Program-made: the position numbers and the translations under genes
DNA from: Mactromeris polynyma
Taxonomy: Eukaryota; Mollusca; Bivalvia; Venerida; Mactridae
Reading direction: 5' to 3'
Assembly (NCBI GenBank): GCA_032209605.1
Contig: JASFXZ010000016.1
Span: forward strand, 12,214,001 to 12,278,000
Length of the DNA stretch: 64,000 nt
In this document: positions 1 through 10,806 of the stretch, one piece after another
How positions within the stretch are numbered: position 1 is the stretch's first letter
How the letters are laid out: each line of letters opens with the position of its first letter
Notes under the pieces: model-generated
Told to the model about the DNA's origin: nothing
What the model saw: only the letters and a program-made list of their open reading frames with translations
The model's database searches: none

Positions 1-414
1 CATCAGTGCTGGATAATAATTAACACCCTAAGTATAAATGGACAGTGTTCCAGTAGAGAGTGCTGGAATGAACGATGGAATACACGGTATGTATATAAAG
101 TTAATTGTCCGATGTGAATCTAACTATTTAACCTAATCTTAATGTCTAAAGACAGCAGCTTTCTGCCAATAACTATAAACACAAATCTGATATTTTGGGA
201 TTACCCAGGGGTTATTGTATGTCTGACAGTATGGTATAGGTTTCAGAATGTACGGCTTTTACCCAGAGAGTAAATCGTTACTATACTATATATAAAGTCT
301 GTCTCTTATTTCAAGTTTCTGTTTATGTATGTTGTGTTAAAATTGTTGTACGTTGTAAGATCTGAGGTAAAGTTAGTCTGTCAACTGTTTAAGTGTTCGA
401 TTCTTCCTTTTATC
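1..414. other. No recognisable feature
   Basis: AT-rich unique-looking sequence without a convincing open frame, tandem repeat or element end on either strand. Confidence 0.5.
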
Positions 415-605
415 GGGTTTAGCCTAATTTTAAACACTTCATCGGTGAAACGTGATGGTCTTTTGACCGTACCAGTGGTCTAAGAATTAATACTCGACCA
501 GTATTAACTTGCCCCCTTCCACATGCAACAATTTCTCCACATGAAGCAGAGGTTGACGTAATATGATGATAGTTTGATGATTGCTTTATTTTCAAAATTG
601 AATAA
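415..605 (-). repeat. SINE family V, tail fragment
   Basis: Read on the minus strand this carries the landmarks of the family V tail: CCTCTGCTTCATGTGGAG, then a TACTGG word, then a CCACTGGT word and a degenerate TGAAGTG near the 3' end. The same order of words occurs at 4.4-4.5 kb, 49.5 kb and 58.0-58.1 kb. The tRNA-like head is absent, so this is 5' truncated. The 66-codon open frame across it is not taken as a gene. Confidence 0.6.
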
Positions 606-1051
606 GCCTCGCGGCCCATGAGGACAACATATTTACAATTACATTTGTATATACTGGATAATTCAAACGTATAAAGTTGCGGAGAAGATACATTTACATT
701 AAATTAAACATGTGTGTTGAACAAAATGACAATTTGTATAGAAGCATCAACTGTTAACAAAAGTTACAATAATATATAAATAAAACAAATCAAAAATAAC
801 CCAAGCTTGTTTCCTGTCGAAAACTGTTGGTAAAAAGTATGAATTTTAAAAGTAACACATGCCATCACCGTTCTATCGAAACAAAATATAGAATATATAT
901 GACCGTAGCTAAATGTCGTAGAAGCATATTTCTCCCTTGCCGCTAGCCATACACTCAAATGCGGGATAAGTAGGCACACGTAGGTAGAAAATCATTGTTA
1001 AATAAGTATTGTTATCTATTGTTTGTACACGCATTCGATATATACTGTATA
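606..1051. other. No recognisable feature
   Basis: AT-rich sequence with short open frames only. Nothing resembles other parts of the window. Confidence 0.45.
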
Positions 1052-1288
1052 CAGGTGCGTAGCTAGGAGGTTTGTGATGTGTACGCAAGATCCTTTTTGC
1101 GGGGGGTCCGGGGGTACTCCCCCGAAAATAAAAAATTCTAGATTGTCTGTAGTGATTTCTGGGCGCATTCCTATCCCTGAATTGAGAGGTCATTTTTTTA
1201 ATGCAGATTTGAACTTTTTATTTTTTCGATTTTTCGAGACAATGTGTACGCAGCTGCGTATTCTGCGTACAGGACGCTACGCGCCTGG
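1052..1288. mobile_element. MITE with GCGTAGC terminal inverted repeats
   Basis: The left end reads CAGGTGCGTAGCT and the right end, reverse complemented, reads CAGGCGCGTAGC (11 of 12 match). Both ends abut TATA-rich sequence that could be a target duplication. The interior holds a G/C block (GGGGGGTCCGGGGGTACTCC) that is partly self-complementary, a pattern seen in dispersed elements of marine invertebrates. The 96-codon plus-strand frame is a by-product of this element. Confidence 0.6.
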
Positions 1289-1639
1289 TATATATTCTTG
1301 TACACTGGTGTGATATATTATTATGTTTCTTCTGTTTCATCTGGTAAAGTCATTGTTCCAGTCATAAAAATGGCCTACAATACTAGTGTTATCTACTAGT
1401 AAATCATCGGTTTAATTTGAAAGTGACATATTCGACGTAATATGATTCAGTAAGATTTCGAACGTTACTTCGGAAAGATAATATTGCTTTCATATGTGTG
1501 GTAATACATTTTTGGTAAGAGCAATGTTATGGATAGGTTGCGGGAAAGGAAAAAAAACTGAATATTTTATTTATGCTATCTAGTGTGCTCATTTGTACCT
1601 TATTTTAAAAATATGTAAAGCCCATCATGTTACCATATT
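1289..1639. other. No recognisable feature
   Basis: AT-rich unique-looking sequence with no gene or repeat seen. Confidence 0.45.
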
Positions 1640-2410
1640 TGCGCTCGACATCAAATCTAGAAGTCGTTGGCTCAAACCCCGGACGAGGTGTACGTTCTCC
1701 GTGACAATTTGACTGAAGATGATATATTCAAAGTCATTTGGTAAGTACTAACCTCTATTCAGGAGGGGAAGGTTTCAGCCGCTTGCTGAGGACATTGCAG
1801 TGCTGGTTAGTAAGCCAAGAACACTGATTAGACCGGCTGAGGACATTGTAATGCTGGTTAGTAAGCCAAGAACACTGATTAGACCGGTTGAGGACATTGA
1901 AATGCTGGTTAGTAAGCCAAGAACACTGATTAGACCGGCTGAGGACATTGTAATGCTGGTTAGTTAGCCAAGAACACTGATTAGACCGGCTGAGGACATT
2001 GTAATGCTGGTTAGTTAGCCAAGAACACTGATTAGACCGGCTGAGGATATTGTAATGCTGGTTAGTTAGCCAAGAACACTGATTAGACCGGCTGAGGACA
2101 TTGTAATGCTGGTTAGTAAGCCAAGAACACTGATTAGACCGGCTGAGGACATTGTAATGCTGGTTAGTAAGCCAAGAACACTAATTAGACCGGCTGAGGA
2201 CATTGTAATGCTGGTTAGTTAGCCAAGAACACTAATTAGACCGGCTGAGGACATTGTAATGCTGGTTAGTAAGCCAAGAACACTAATTAGACCGGCTGAG
2301 GACATTGTAATGCTGGTTAGTAAGCCAAGAACACTGATTAGACCGGCTGACCGCCATACGTGCATGTGACTGAAACACTGGTGGAAGAAGTAAGTAACAC
2401 CGACATAACA
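1640..2410 (+). mobile_element. SINE family V copy enlarged by a 51-bp tandem array
   Basis: A box-B-like GGCTCAAACCCCGGACGA near 1671 is followed by ACGTTCTCCGTGACAATTTG, a word typical of a widespread molluscan tRNA-derived SINE tail. The tail then runs GCTTGCTGAGGACATTG..CTGGTTAG..CCAAGAACACTGATTAG..CCGCC..TGACTGAAACACTG, in the same order as the copy at 4.4-4.5 kb. The tail segment between GCTGAGGA and ACCGGCTGACC is repeated eleven times. The tRNA-like 5' part is degenerate. Confidence 0.65.
1785..2345 (+). repeat. 51-bp tandem repeat, 11 copies
   Basis: The unit starts GCTGAGGACATTGTAATGCT and recurs exactly every 51 bases: the first GCTGA is at 1785 and the last, after the array, is at 2346, giving 561 bases or 11 units. 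Units differ at few positions (GTTAGTAAGCC or GTTAGTTAGCC; ACTGATTAG or ACTAATTAG). The unit is homologous to one segment of the surrounding SINE tail. Confidence 0.95.
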
Positions 2411-2713
2411 ATAAATACGTCATGCAATCAAAATCTTTGTTTTTGCTGGAAATTGTTGTTTCATTGGAGTAATAATTGCATGTCCTATATTTTATTAGAT
2501 ACACATCAGACGTGTTTCTATCAAAATCTATACATGTAATCTAATGATACAATTGTAAGAAATGTGTTCATCTGAAGATACAATCCGAGCTGAGATTGAT
2601 CCTGAAAGCTCATTAGAAGGTTCCCCTGGGACCATTCTCACAACAAACAATAATGATTTCAACGAGAACAAAAGAAGACAAGAATGGAAAACAAACTACA
2701 CTATTGGATATAA
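2411..2713. other. No recognisable feature
   Basis: Moderately AT-rich sequence between the SINE-derived array and the family C element, with no gene seen. Confidence 0.4.
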
Positions 2714-3450
2714 TACAGTGTAACCTTTTCTCATTCTAGAGACCAACCTCTCCAAAGCGGTCCCTTCTTGAGCAACGACCTCTCCAATGCGGCCCCTTCT
2801 AAAGCAACAACCTTTCCAAAGCGGCCCCTTCTAAAGCATCAACCTTTCCAAAGCGGCCCCTTCTAAAGCATCAACCTTTCCAAAGCAGCTCCTTCTAAAG
2901 CATCAACCTTTCCAAAGCGGCCCCTTCTAGAGCAACAAACTCTCCGAAGCGGCCCCTTCTAAAGCATCCACCTCTCGAAGGCGGCCCCTTCTGGAGCAAA
3001 AACCTCTCCAAAGCGGGCCCTTCTAGAGCAACAACCTCTCCAAAGCGGCCCCTTCTAAAACATCAACCTCTCCAAAGCGGCCCCTTCTAGAGCAACAACC
3101 TCTTCAAAGTGGCCCCTTCTAAAGCATCAACCTCTGCAGAGCTGCCCCTTCTAAAGCATCAACCTCTTCAAAGCGGCCCCTTCTAAAGCAACAACCTCTC
3201 CAAAGCGGATCAGCAAGAGTATCAACCTCTCCAGAGCGGCCCTTTCTAAAGCATCGACCTCTCCAGAGCGGCCCATTCAAGAACAAAAACATTTTCAGAG
3301 AGGCTAAATCTAGAACAACAACCTCTCGACAACATCATTATCAATTTTCTGTTTAAAGAGCACCGCCAATTTAACATCTCTAGAGTAACATCCATTCAAC
3401 ACTAACATAACTAGAATTTCCCAGAAGATGTTGCTCTAAAGATGTTGTAG
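2714..3450 (+). mobile_element. Family C MITE with internal 32-bp expansion
   Basis: The left boundary TACAGTGTAACC resembles the shared TACAGT-AACC end of families A-D. The sequence after the array (CAACATCATTATCAATTTTC, later AACATCTCTAGAGTAACA) matches the unexpanded family C copy at 15.76-15.87 kb (CAACAACATTGCCATTTTTC, AACATCTCTAGAGCAACA). The array between these two parts is therefore internal. No matching right terminal repeat was found, so the right boundary is approximate. Confidence 0.6.
2739..3330 (+). repeat. 32-bp tandem repeat, about 18 copies
   Basis: The unit is AACCTCTCCAAAGCGGCCCC followed by TTCTAAAGCATC. In the best-preserved part, successive AACCTTTCC words at 2841 and 2873 are 32 bases apart. 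Variants include AGCAAC for AGCATC and single-base changes, and units become more diverged toward the 3' end. Confidence 0.9.
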
Positions 3451-3499
3451 ATGCCGAATTATGATAGATTTTGAGACCCTGAATCTGTTCTGTAATTCG

Positions 3500-3915
3500 T
3501 TAATAAAGAACGATTAAGTTGTTACAGAGAACGCCACATTTACAAAACAGCGCCTCCCTCAAACAGACCCCGGGGAAACAACAGCCTACGACATATCTGG
3601 GATTAAAGAGATGCAAGAGCAACAATCTATGGAAATGGGGAAGCTAGACATTATCTGGCTGACATTCAAAATACCCATGGAAACCAAGAGGGGAAAGGGA
3701 TACAATGTATGGAATACAACACAGGAGAAGTACAGAAACCCAGTGTCCACAGGCTGATAGGATGACGAGAAAGGACATGAATATTATATCAAGTCAAGAG
3801 ACAGTACATGGGGACAGGGGCACTTAACATGCATCTGAATATTTAAATAGAAATAATAACCAAATAGCGGTTTACAGCCATGGAACTGTCAGTTAGAATT
3901 CAGAGGTTTTAAATC
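3500..3915 (+). repeat. Family F dispersed repeat, near full length
   Basis: Starts with AAGTTGTTACAGAGAACGCC and a CAGACCCCGGGGAAACAACA word, and ends with AAATAGAAATAATAACCAAA and GGAACTGTCAGT. The same ordered words occur at 6.77-7.11 kb and 52.94-53.54 kb. Function is unknown. No open frame runs through it and no terminal repeats were found. Confidence 0.7.
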
Positions 3916-4275
3916 GATCTTAAAGCTAGCTGTTAAAATCTCTTTGTTATATTCTCAATCATCTTCTTAGCAGGTTTGCCAAAGGGTAGATTAATTTTAT
4001 TTCATACCCTCAAAAAGATTTCGAGTTACTGTTCCCACTCCCTCGTGTTTGGCATTATCCTCTTCCAATTTTTTTTCCCTTTTGTAGGTTTTATTTTCTA
4101 TACCCCTTCACTATTTTCCTGTGTACTTTCCTGTTTTTATGTTGTATTTCATATTTACTAATTCCTCTCCATTTTTGAATAAATCTATTTTTTTAGGAAT
4201 ATGTCTGGAGATGTCCTATTTTCTGACATTTGTCTTCCCTGACCTGTTTTTTCTTGGTTGTCTACAGAACACAAC
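3916..4275. other. T-rich stretch, no gene seen
   Basis: Pyrimidine-rich sequence giving short hydrophobic open frames on the plus strand. These lack any recognisable protein feature. Confidence 0.4.
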
Positions 4276-4525
4276 CCGCCCGGCTAGCTCATTTGGCAGT
4301 GTGCTAGACCGCAACTCGGCAGATATTGGTTCGATTGTCTTCTTCTCTGACATTGGCTACGATCATGTCCTCCACTTTTGGAGATGCTTTCAATTTCTTG
4401 CCGAAGAATAAAGTTAGTACTGTTTAATATTTAATTCCAGAAAACTCGTTAGGTCAACTGGCCGCCTTTTATGACTGAAAAGTTATTGAAAAGCGGCCTT
4501 AAACCTGACGAAAACAAAGACATAC
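4276..4525 (+). mobile_element. SINE family V, near full length
   Basis: A tRNA-like head (CGGCTAGCTCATTTGGCAGT as A box, GGTTCGATTGTC as B box) is followed by ACATTGGCTACGATCA. The tail reads AGTTAGTACTG, AATTCCAGAAAACTCGTTAG, GTCAACTGGCCGCC, TGACTGAAA and AAAAGCGGCCTTAAACC. This is the usual order for the tail of a widespread bivalve tRNA-SINE, as best recalled. The 96-codon frame crossing the head is not a gene. Confidence 0.75.
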
Positions 4526-6766
4526 GGTATTTATGTCGGAAGTATTTATGTATAAAATGCCTGAAACCTCAAGAAAAGATCGTTACAGAAAACAGTACAT
4601 ACACTGATCTGTACATTCTGAACTTTCAGAACTAAATATTTGTTTGTCGTAATTATCTCCCAGGAGAATATATAAAATACTAGTGAAATAATGAACCTCA
4701 AGTTACTCGAATATTCAAGTTTCATAATATTCCATGGTGGTTTATTATTACAATATAATTACCTCGTATTGTCATTGCAATTTAATACCCGTGTCTATTA
4801 TATTAGAATCTTGTAAACACTCGGTAGCTCATTGTTCTGGTAAAAGACAAAAGGTTGCGTATGGAATGTCGCATTTCTCTCCACAGAATGTGAAAATGAA
4901 TTGAAACAAATAACTGGTATCGAGTGTAATATGAACTGAGAGAAGTGGAAAGCTCAAGTTTGGAAAGATATAGTAAGAACATTGTTTAAGAAACTTAATC
5001 TATCAAAGAAACTTTCGAAGATGAATATGCTTCCTTCAATTATTTGTACGTGAACGCTTTGCGTGTGTTATATATTGTTCTTATATTGTTTTTACATACT
5101 GTGTGATGTGTGTTATTATGTCCGATATGCGTGTTTACATGTAATTCTTGACTGTGTTATTTCTTACAGTTTTCGGTGCAGCCTTATTAAGCTGGTTTTT
5201 AGTACATTCCAGTCCATTTTACAACTTGCCGATTTAAACAAATTAGCGTCCAGTTAACAAACACACTTCGGCTGTTCAAAATTTGCTTCGAAGTTAATTA
5301 TTTAGGTTTGATTGGCTTACGCATCGCAAAATCAATTCGACTACTCAAGAAATAAATGATGGTTCGAATGTAGGCGTACGTATCTATGAGTGTGCTACAC
5401 GTCTACACGGACAGAAACTAGACTTAATTGCTGACTTAGTATTGTTGTTTGTGTTGATGTTACTGCATGTTTACCTCCTGTCCCAGTACTGGTGTACTCT
5501 TCGTCCTTAACGTATGATTTTTCATCCATCTTTAAAATTCGTGTGTTGTACATTTTCTTTTTGTTATTGCTTTCGGGTATTAATATTTAAATCGGGTATT
5601 TATATCTAAATCGAGTATTTATATCTAGTGTCTCGTTGTGCCTTTTGGTGACAGTGGCATTTCATTCTGGACTTCTTCATTTAGATTTACTGACACAATT
5701 TTCTCGAAACAATTCTTTACGTAGAAATATCACATTTATACTGTAAACGTTGGCTTTAATAATGTGCAGCATATATCGTTGTTTTGCTGAGTTGTACAAT
5801 GTGCATACAGTACAACATTATGGAGATGCAATTTTGGTTGTTGTCGAGAGGTTGCTGCCTGCCTTAGAGGCGTAAAACTTTATACAACAGAACAAAATTA
5901 ATTAAAACTTCTGTCTTTTGAACCCATCCGGGTTCTCTAATAATTTTCCAAAATTTGTCGAAAAGAGGTTTTCCTCAAGGGAGGAACACTCTAAAGATGT
6001 TGCATTGCTTATTCAGTTTGTTATAAGACAAGATTCCAATGTATTCGCTGATGTTTTACATTATTGTTAACATCCAAATCTCTCTAGGTGAATATTTCAA
6101 TTTGTGCTAACAATTACACAAACAAGGGATTCATTTATCAGATCAATACGTTCGTGAGCTGCTAATAATCGGACTTCTTATCTTGTGTCAAATTGACCCA
6201 AAATAGTTTCCTAAAGAATTTAGCCCGTTATCTAATCATCTGATCTGTCTACGATGAGCTTCAATATGTTCAGTTTTATCAAGATTTAGAGAAAGAACCC
6301 AGCACAGATGTGGTTCTGATTAAGAAAGACAACTTTAAACAATTTACTAGGGCTACTTTGGTCGATCCACCAAATTTGGCACAAACTCAAATGTCTTTAA
6401 TCTCCTAAGCTGATTGTTTTCGTGTTTAGTAATCTTACAAACATCAAAACAATTATCTAAAACAGCTGATGAAATTTTGACCTAACTACTAAACCTAAAA
6501 CAATTATATACAACATAAACAAACTCTTTGGTATGGAGTTTCTTTCATATTTCCCTATGCATTATGCTCACTGAGATATAAAGCTTAAATAATCACTAAC
6601 TACTATATTAATCGTAATAAAATTGAGCCAGTTATATGCGTAGCAAGTACAACGTGTGTCTCCATACTTTAGGAGATAACACGGTGCTCTGGTTGTACAA
6701 AAAGGTACAATTAAAGAGCCTGAACTCTGCATCACAACCAGTTGTCTGTATTCAAACCCCAATGTC
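4526..6766. other. Long AT-rich stretch, no gene seen
   Basis: No convincing coding frame, transposon end or large repeat. A short partial duplication (TCGGGTATTTATATCTAAAT then TCGAGTATTTATATCTAG) lies near 5590-5628. The 60- to 64-codon frames here have no protein-like features. Confidence 0.45.
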
Positions 6767-7115
6767 GTCCCACACAGACCTCCGGGAAAACAACAGTCTA
6801 CAAAACATCAAGCGTTGAGGAGGTACAAGGTTAAGGACGCAAGGGAACAGGGACGCAATAAATGGCCTGGACGACCATAAAGGACAACTTATGAGAATAA
6901 AAGAAGATAAACAGGGAGGGTTAATGGATGGCATACATCACGGAGCTAGCAACAATAGGCCAAAAGGGGGAGAAAATAACATACACACTGTATCAAGTAA
7001 ATGAATTGCACATTTAGACAAGGGGAATTTAACATACATCTCAAACGTAAATAGAAATAATAACCAAACAACGATGTACTCGTACAGTCTAGGAACTGTC
7101 GGTAAAACTTCTGTA
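6767..7115 (+). repeat. Family F dispersed repeat
   Basis: Contains ACAGACCTCCGGGAAAACAA, AGGGAACAGGGACGCAA, CAACAATAGGCCAAAAGGGG and AAATAGAAATAATAACCAAA in the same order as the 52.94-kb copy. The leading GCCACATACACAAG word is missing, so the 5' end is truncated. Confidence 0.75.
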
Positions 7116-7180
7116 GCTGCTCCTTTTTAATAATCTCCATTTGTGCCTCTTTAACTCAGAGGTAAATAAGATCTATTTAA

Positions 7181-7491
7181 AACAAGACATATCTTGAGAA
7201 AAAATGTTCGGCGCAATTTGAAGGCTAAGATTTGTTGTGGAACCGAAAAAATGCCGAGATATTACGACTGCTGGTCTTTCCAGATCCAAAAAGTATTTCG
7301 GAAAATTCACTGGAATTCAGTGGATTTCGGTAAGGTGACGTACCCTAATCGAAAGGTTAACCAATCCTCGTCAAGTTTACAAACGTTGTTCGGTTGAAGA
7401 GAAGTTGATTTAGTAGTTACCGTAAGATTTGATTGGTTTACACAACACTGATATGCAATTAACAAATCCATTTTAGTACGGCTGCGCCAAA
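7181..7491 (-). repeat. Family M dispersed repeat
   Basis: About 310 bp, inverted relative to the copy at 45.83 kb. Shared words are GGCGCAATTTGAAGG, TCAGTGGATTTCGGTAAGGT, ACAAACGTTGTTCGGTTGAA and GTACGGCTGCGCC. The internal octamer is mutated here (ATGCAATT). The element has no coding capacity. Confidence 0.85.
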
Positions 7492-7984
7492 CAATAAAAG
7501 TATACATATTACCTAGTTGATAAAAATATTATCTAGGCGGTAGGCAGACTACACAACCAGTATTCGGTACTCAACACTCTGCAGGGTCCGTACGTGTTTA
7601 TTGGAGCGTGCAAACATTAATGAATACAATATTTTCGATGAGATTCGTGGACCTGAAATGTGTGTGTACGTACGGAGTTATTATTATGACAGTAATTGAA
7701 ACAATACGATGTAAATAAAACATGGCCTCCAGATTTTCTACTCACTAAGCTAATTGGCCAGGTTAACATTTGATTAAGTTTATTTGATTATTTTCCGTGG
7801 TATTCATGTTAATAAACATTTCTGTCATCCACAATTTTCATTGAGTTGATTTACAGTTAATAACAATCTACCAATGCGTATGCGTGGTGATATATGTTCT
7901 CATTTCAGTTCCGTTATTGTTCTGACAAAAAAATGCAAATTATAGGAACAAATAGTGAGGAAAGAACGAGTTCGAAATTTTGAA
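7492..7984. other. No recognisable feature
   Basis: AT-rich sequence between the family M and family A elements, with no gene or repeat seen. Confidence 0.4.
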
Positions 7985-8149
7985 TGAAACAACCACCCTT
8001 GGGACCCTTGAAAAGTGGTATTTTGTTGAGGTGGTCTTAATATTGAGGTTGAATAAAGTGCAAAACAGTGACAATGGACTTGAAAAGTGCGTTCTGAATT
8101 TTGAGTTGGTATTATTATTGAAGTGGTCTTTAAGTGAGGTTTTACTGTA
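7985..8149 (-). mobile_element. Family A MITE, copy A1
   Basis: Contains GGGACCCTTGAAAAGTGG, GAGGTGGTCTTAATATTGAG, AATGGACTTGAAAA and ends with GTGAGGTTTTACTGTA. The opposite end is degenerate (GAAACAACCACCC). Three overlapping open frames over this copy are artefacts of the repeat. Confidence 0.8.
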
Positions 8150-8194
8150 TATAGCGAAACATCTGCATAACAACAATCTTTGGGAAATGCTAAT

Positions 8195-8320
8195 TTCGGC
8201 TGTTGATGAGAGGTTATTGCACCAGAGAGTTGATTTGATAGAAAATGCTTACTACTGAACATACACCATTTTGAAGAGAGGTCGGTGTTCGATAGAGAGC
8301 ATTATTTGGAGAGGTAACGC
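8195..8320 (-). repeat. Degenerate family C fragment
   Basis: Carries scattered family C words in reverse orientation: GATGAGAGGTTATTGCACCA, GAAGAGAGGTCGGTGTTC, GAGAGCATTATTTGGAGAGG. The end sequences are lost, and assignment is by word similarity only. Confidence 0.4.
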
Positions 8321-8639
8321 AATAAAGATATGCATAGAGTGGAAATAAAGTGATGGAAATTCATTTTCGTTATCAATGATAACAATTCAATATCCTGGTT
8401 ATCAAAGAATGTGCGCCCTATGAAGATGAACTTGAGGTTACGAAACGGTAACGTGACTTAACAGAGTTACATACGAGCGATTTTCGAAATGTACGAGGCA
8501 TTTTCGATGTTTTACAACTAAAACTAATACATGTATCAAATATCTACACATTCCCAATGGCATATATATGTATCCAATGAATAACCAATGAATAACCGGT
8601 TTGTAGAAGTTTTGTCATTTCAATTTTGGCAGTCGTTGA

Positions 8640-9760
8640 CCACTGTTGCAAAAAAACCAATGGACAATACTGAAGAAATTCGGTCTTACATGAAATTTCG
8701 AAGTAGGCTGGTTGTTCTGTGAAAGATATTTTTTCCTCGACATTACTCGTGTTTATGGGTCTGGTAATGTGTCTTATGAAACGGTTTTTAGACGGAATTA
8801 GACATGTGATTGTGGGTACAGTCTGTTGGAAATGCAGCAAAATCAGGTCGGCCGAAGACAGCAACGTTTGACAAAAATGTATTGAAGATATCAGAAATTC
8901 TTCAAAATGATGCCAGATATATATTGCGTGATATTGCATGCACTGTTGGTACATTTTTGTATTTTACTATCAACGGTTCATTTCATTTTAAAGAAAATGT
9001 TGAACGTTTGGAAGATCTTTGCTAGGTTGGTGCACCATCTACTGACTACCAGAAAAGGGTACGCGTTGAAACTGCCACAAAGTTGCTGAAAATGTAACCA
9101 AAATATGACAAAACCTTTTGCAAATGTTGTTACAAGTGACGAAAATTGGGGACACTATTTTGAACCAGTAAGAAATGTTGGGAACAAAATATGGGACGCC
9201 TAGTATGGCTCATCACTGCAAACCGCAATATTAGTGCAAAGAAGGTTGTGTATGGCATATTTTTCTCTGGCGAAGACATAGCAATACGGATACCAGTAAA
9301 AGGGGCCGAAGTGTGACGGAAAGCTACAACCGTGGTATTGTATTGAAACAAATACTACGAGAAAAGTCGCCGAGTCACAGGTTTCAAACTTGTTCGACTG
9401 TTGCACGACCATGCTGCAGCGCACGCCTCTAGTACAGTAACACACTTTCAAAACCTGAGAAAGTTACTGGTCTACCACAATGTCCTTATTCCCAAGACCT
9501 GGCACCATGCGACTTAAATCTCTTTCCAAAATAGAAACGTTTTCCTGTCTGGTCGTAGATATCGATCGCGACAAGCTCTCGGTTCCGCTGTCCATCAGTA
9601 CTTCCGTAGTTTACCATAGTCCCGTGACGCATTCCGGAAATGGATCCATAGAATACAATTATGCATTTCTTACCTCGGGAGTACTTTGAAAATATGACAT
9701 GAAAACCTGTCGATCAGTTTTTAAGGTCACAATACATTTCGAACATCCCTCATAAGCAAT
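8640..9760 (+). pseudogene. Mariner (DD34D) transposase pseudogene
   Basis: Plus-strand translation across all three frames recovers a degraded mariner transposase, the DDE/D enzyme that excises and inserts mariner elements at TA sites in the nucleus. Visible landmarks are SGRPKTATFDKNV followed by LRDIACTVG (DNA-binding region, about 8840-8955) and ARLVHHLLTT near 9020. Then come SDENWGHYF with the first catalytic Asp at 9138-9140, LLHDHAAAHAS with the second Asp at 9407-9409, and QDLAPCDLNLFP with the third at 9511-9513. The second and third Asp codons are 104 bases apart, which is one base short of 35 codons and fits the D34D spacing of mariner with a one-base loss. Several in-frame stops and frame changes make it non-functional. 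Terminal inverted repeats were not found. The family assignment is confident, but the exact subfamily is not known. Confidence 0.88.
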
Positions 9761-9951
9761 AGTCTGTTATATATTTAAAAATGCAAGTTTTCTAAAAATT
9801 CAGCGACTTACCTAGGGACACAAACATTGAACTTTATAAGATATTATTTCATGTTTAAGCAACATGTATAACATATGTCAGGTCATTTCATTTCAATTAT
9901 CTCGTAATTTTATGCGAAAAAGGGAGTTTGAAAAAAAAAATAACATGACGC

Positions 9952-10305
9952 TTAAAGGTACATAGTCGTATTTTTTGGACACAATATCCTTTGTCATAAA
10001 TATGAGAAAATAAGCGGCAATTGCCTTCATACATGTGAGCTCTACAACACTGCATTGTCACTTTTCTTACTTGCTTCCCAAAACCAGAAATAGAATTGTA
10101 TGATACGGGTATTTTCTATTCTGACCTACGCGCCGAAATAGCCTTAGCACAGAAAACACCTGTATATATCGGTGTTTAGCAGTTTGAGGAAACTTGTAAG
10201 GAAAGCCACAATGGAAAGTTTTATAGTATGTCAGTATTAAGGCGTTAACATGTCATGTTCTCAAAATTGTAACTTTTTGAATTAAACTCGACTATCTACC
10301 TTTAA
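9952..10305. mobile_element. Family J MITE with TTAAAGGTA ends
   Basis: Begins TTAAAGGTACATAGTCGTA and ends CGACTATCTACCTTTAA. The ends are inverted repeats matching at AAAGGTA-ATAGTCG. A second copy lies at 60676-61020 with the shared interior word CTACAACACTGCATTGTCAC. Both copies are bounded by TTAA, which could be a target duplication of piggyBac type, but TTAA may equally belong to the repeat itself. Confidence 0.75.
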
Positions 10306-10498
10306 CCAAAAGTATCGGATGTCAGAAAGTGTGTTTTAAATGTTCTGGTTGTAATAAGTAATCACTCCCTGTAGAAACTTGATTCCTAAGCTTTTGTGCA
10401 GAAATCGTGAAATAAAAAACTCATTCAATGACGCTGGTGATTTGTTTAAAGAAATGTTTTACTCATTTTTGTCAATCTTCTTGCTTAAACAAGCATGA

Positions 10499-10549
10499 GA
10501 ATTATATGGCATGCACTTAACACGCCATTAAGTGCATGACATATAATTC
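10499..10549. repeat. Near-perfect 22-bp hairpin
   Basis: Arms at 10499-10520 and 10528-10549 begin GAATTATATG and end CATATAATTC. They pair at 21 of 22 positions around a 7-base loop (CACGCCA). The stem includes ATGCACTTAA / TTAAGTGCAT. It is too short to be a typical MITE. It could be a small fold-back element or a precursor-like hairpin, and nothing shows that it is transcribed. Confidence 0.85.
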
Positions 10550-10556
10550 AACAATA

Positions 10557-10806
10557 TGGCCATTTTGTTTCTAACGGAGAGATTTCCTTTAAACTTTTTA
10601 TATATTATCAGTGTAATGTATCTATTTTTTTACTAATAAAGTATATGGAAAAAGAAAGTAGAAGGAAAACTGCAAAAATATAATGAAATCCTTAAATTAA
10701 ACATAATAATATCATTATTTGTATTGGTCTAAGTGACTCTATAAAGTTCAGTAAAAATCTTTGCACCTTAAAAGAAAATAGCAAAATATTCCAGGATATG
10801 TCTTTA
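10557..10806 (+). repeat. Family G dispersed repeat
   Basis: Shares AGATTTCCTTTAAACTTT, ATCAGTGTAATGTATCTA, AAAGAAAGTAGAAGGAAAA and AACATAATAATATCATTATT with the 62.99-63.59 kb region in the same order. No coding capacity or terminal repeats were seen. Confidence 0.75.

Noticed and set aside
7900..8262. 120-codon minus-strand and 92-codon plus-strand frames
   Set aside because: They overlap family A copy A1 and a family C fragment and contain only their repeated words translated.
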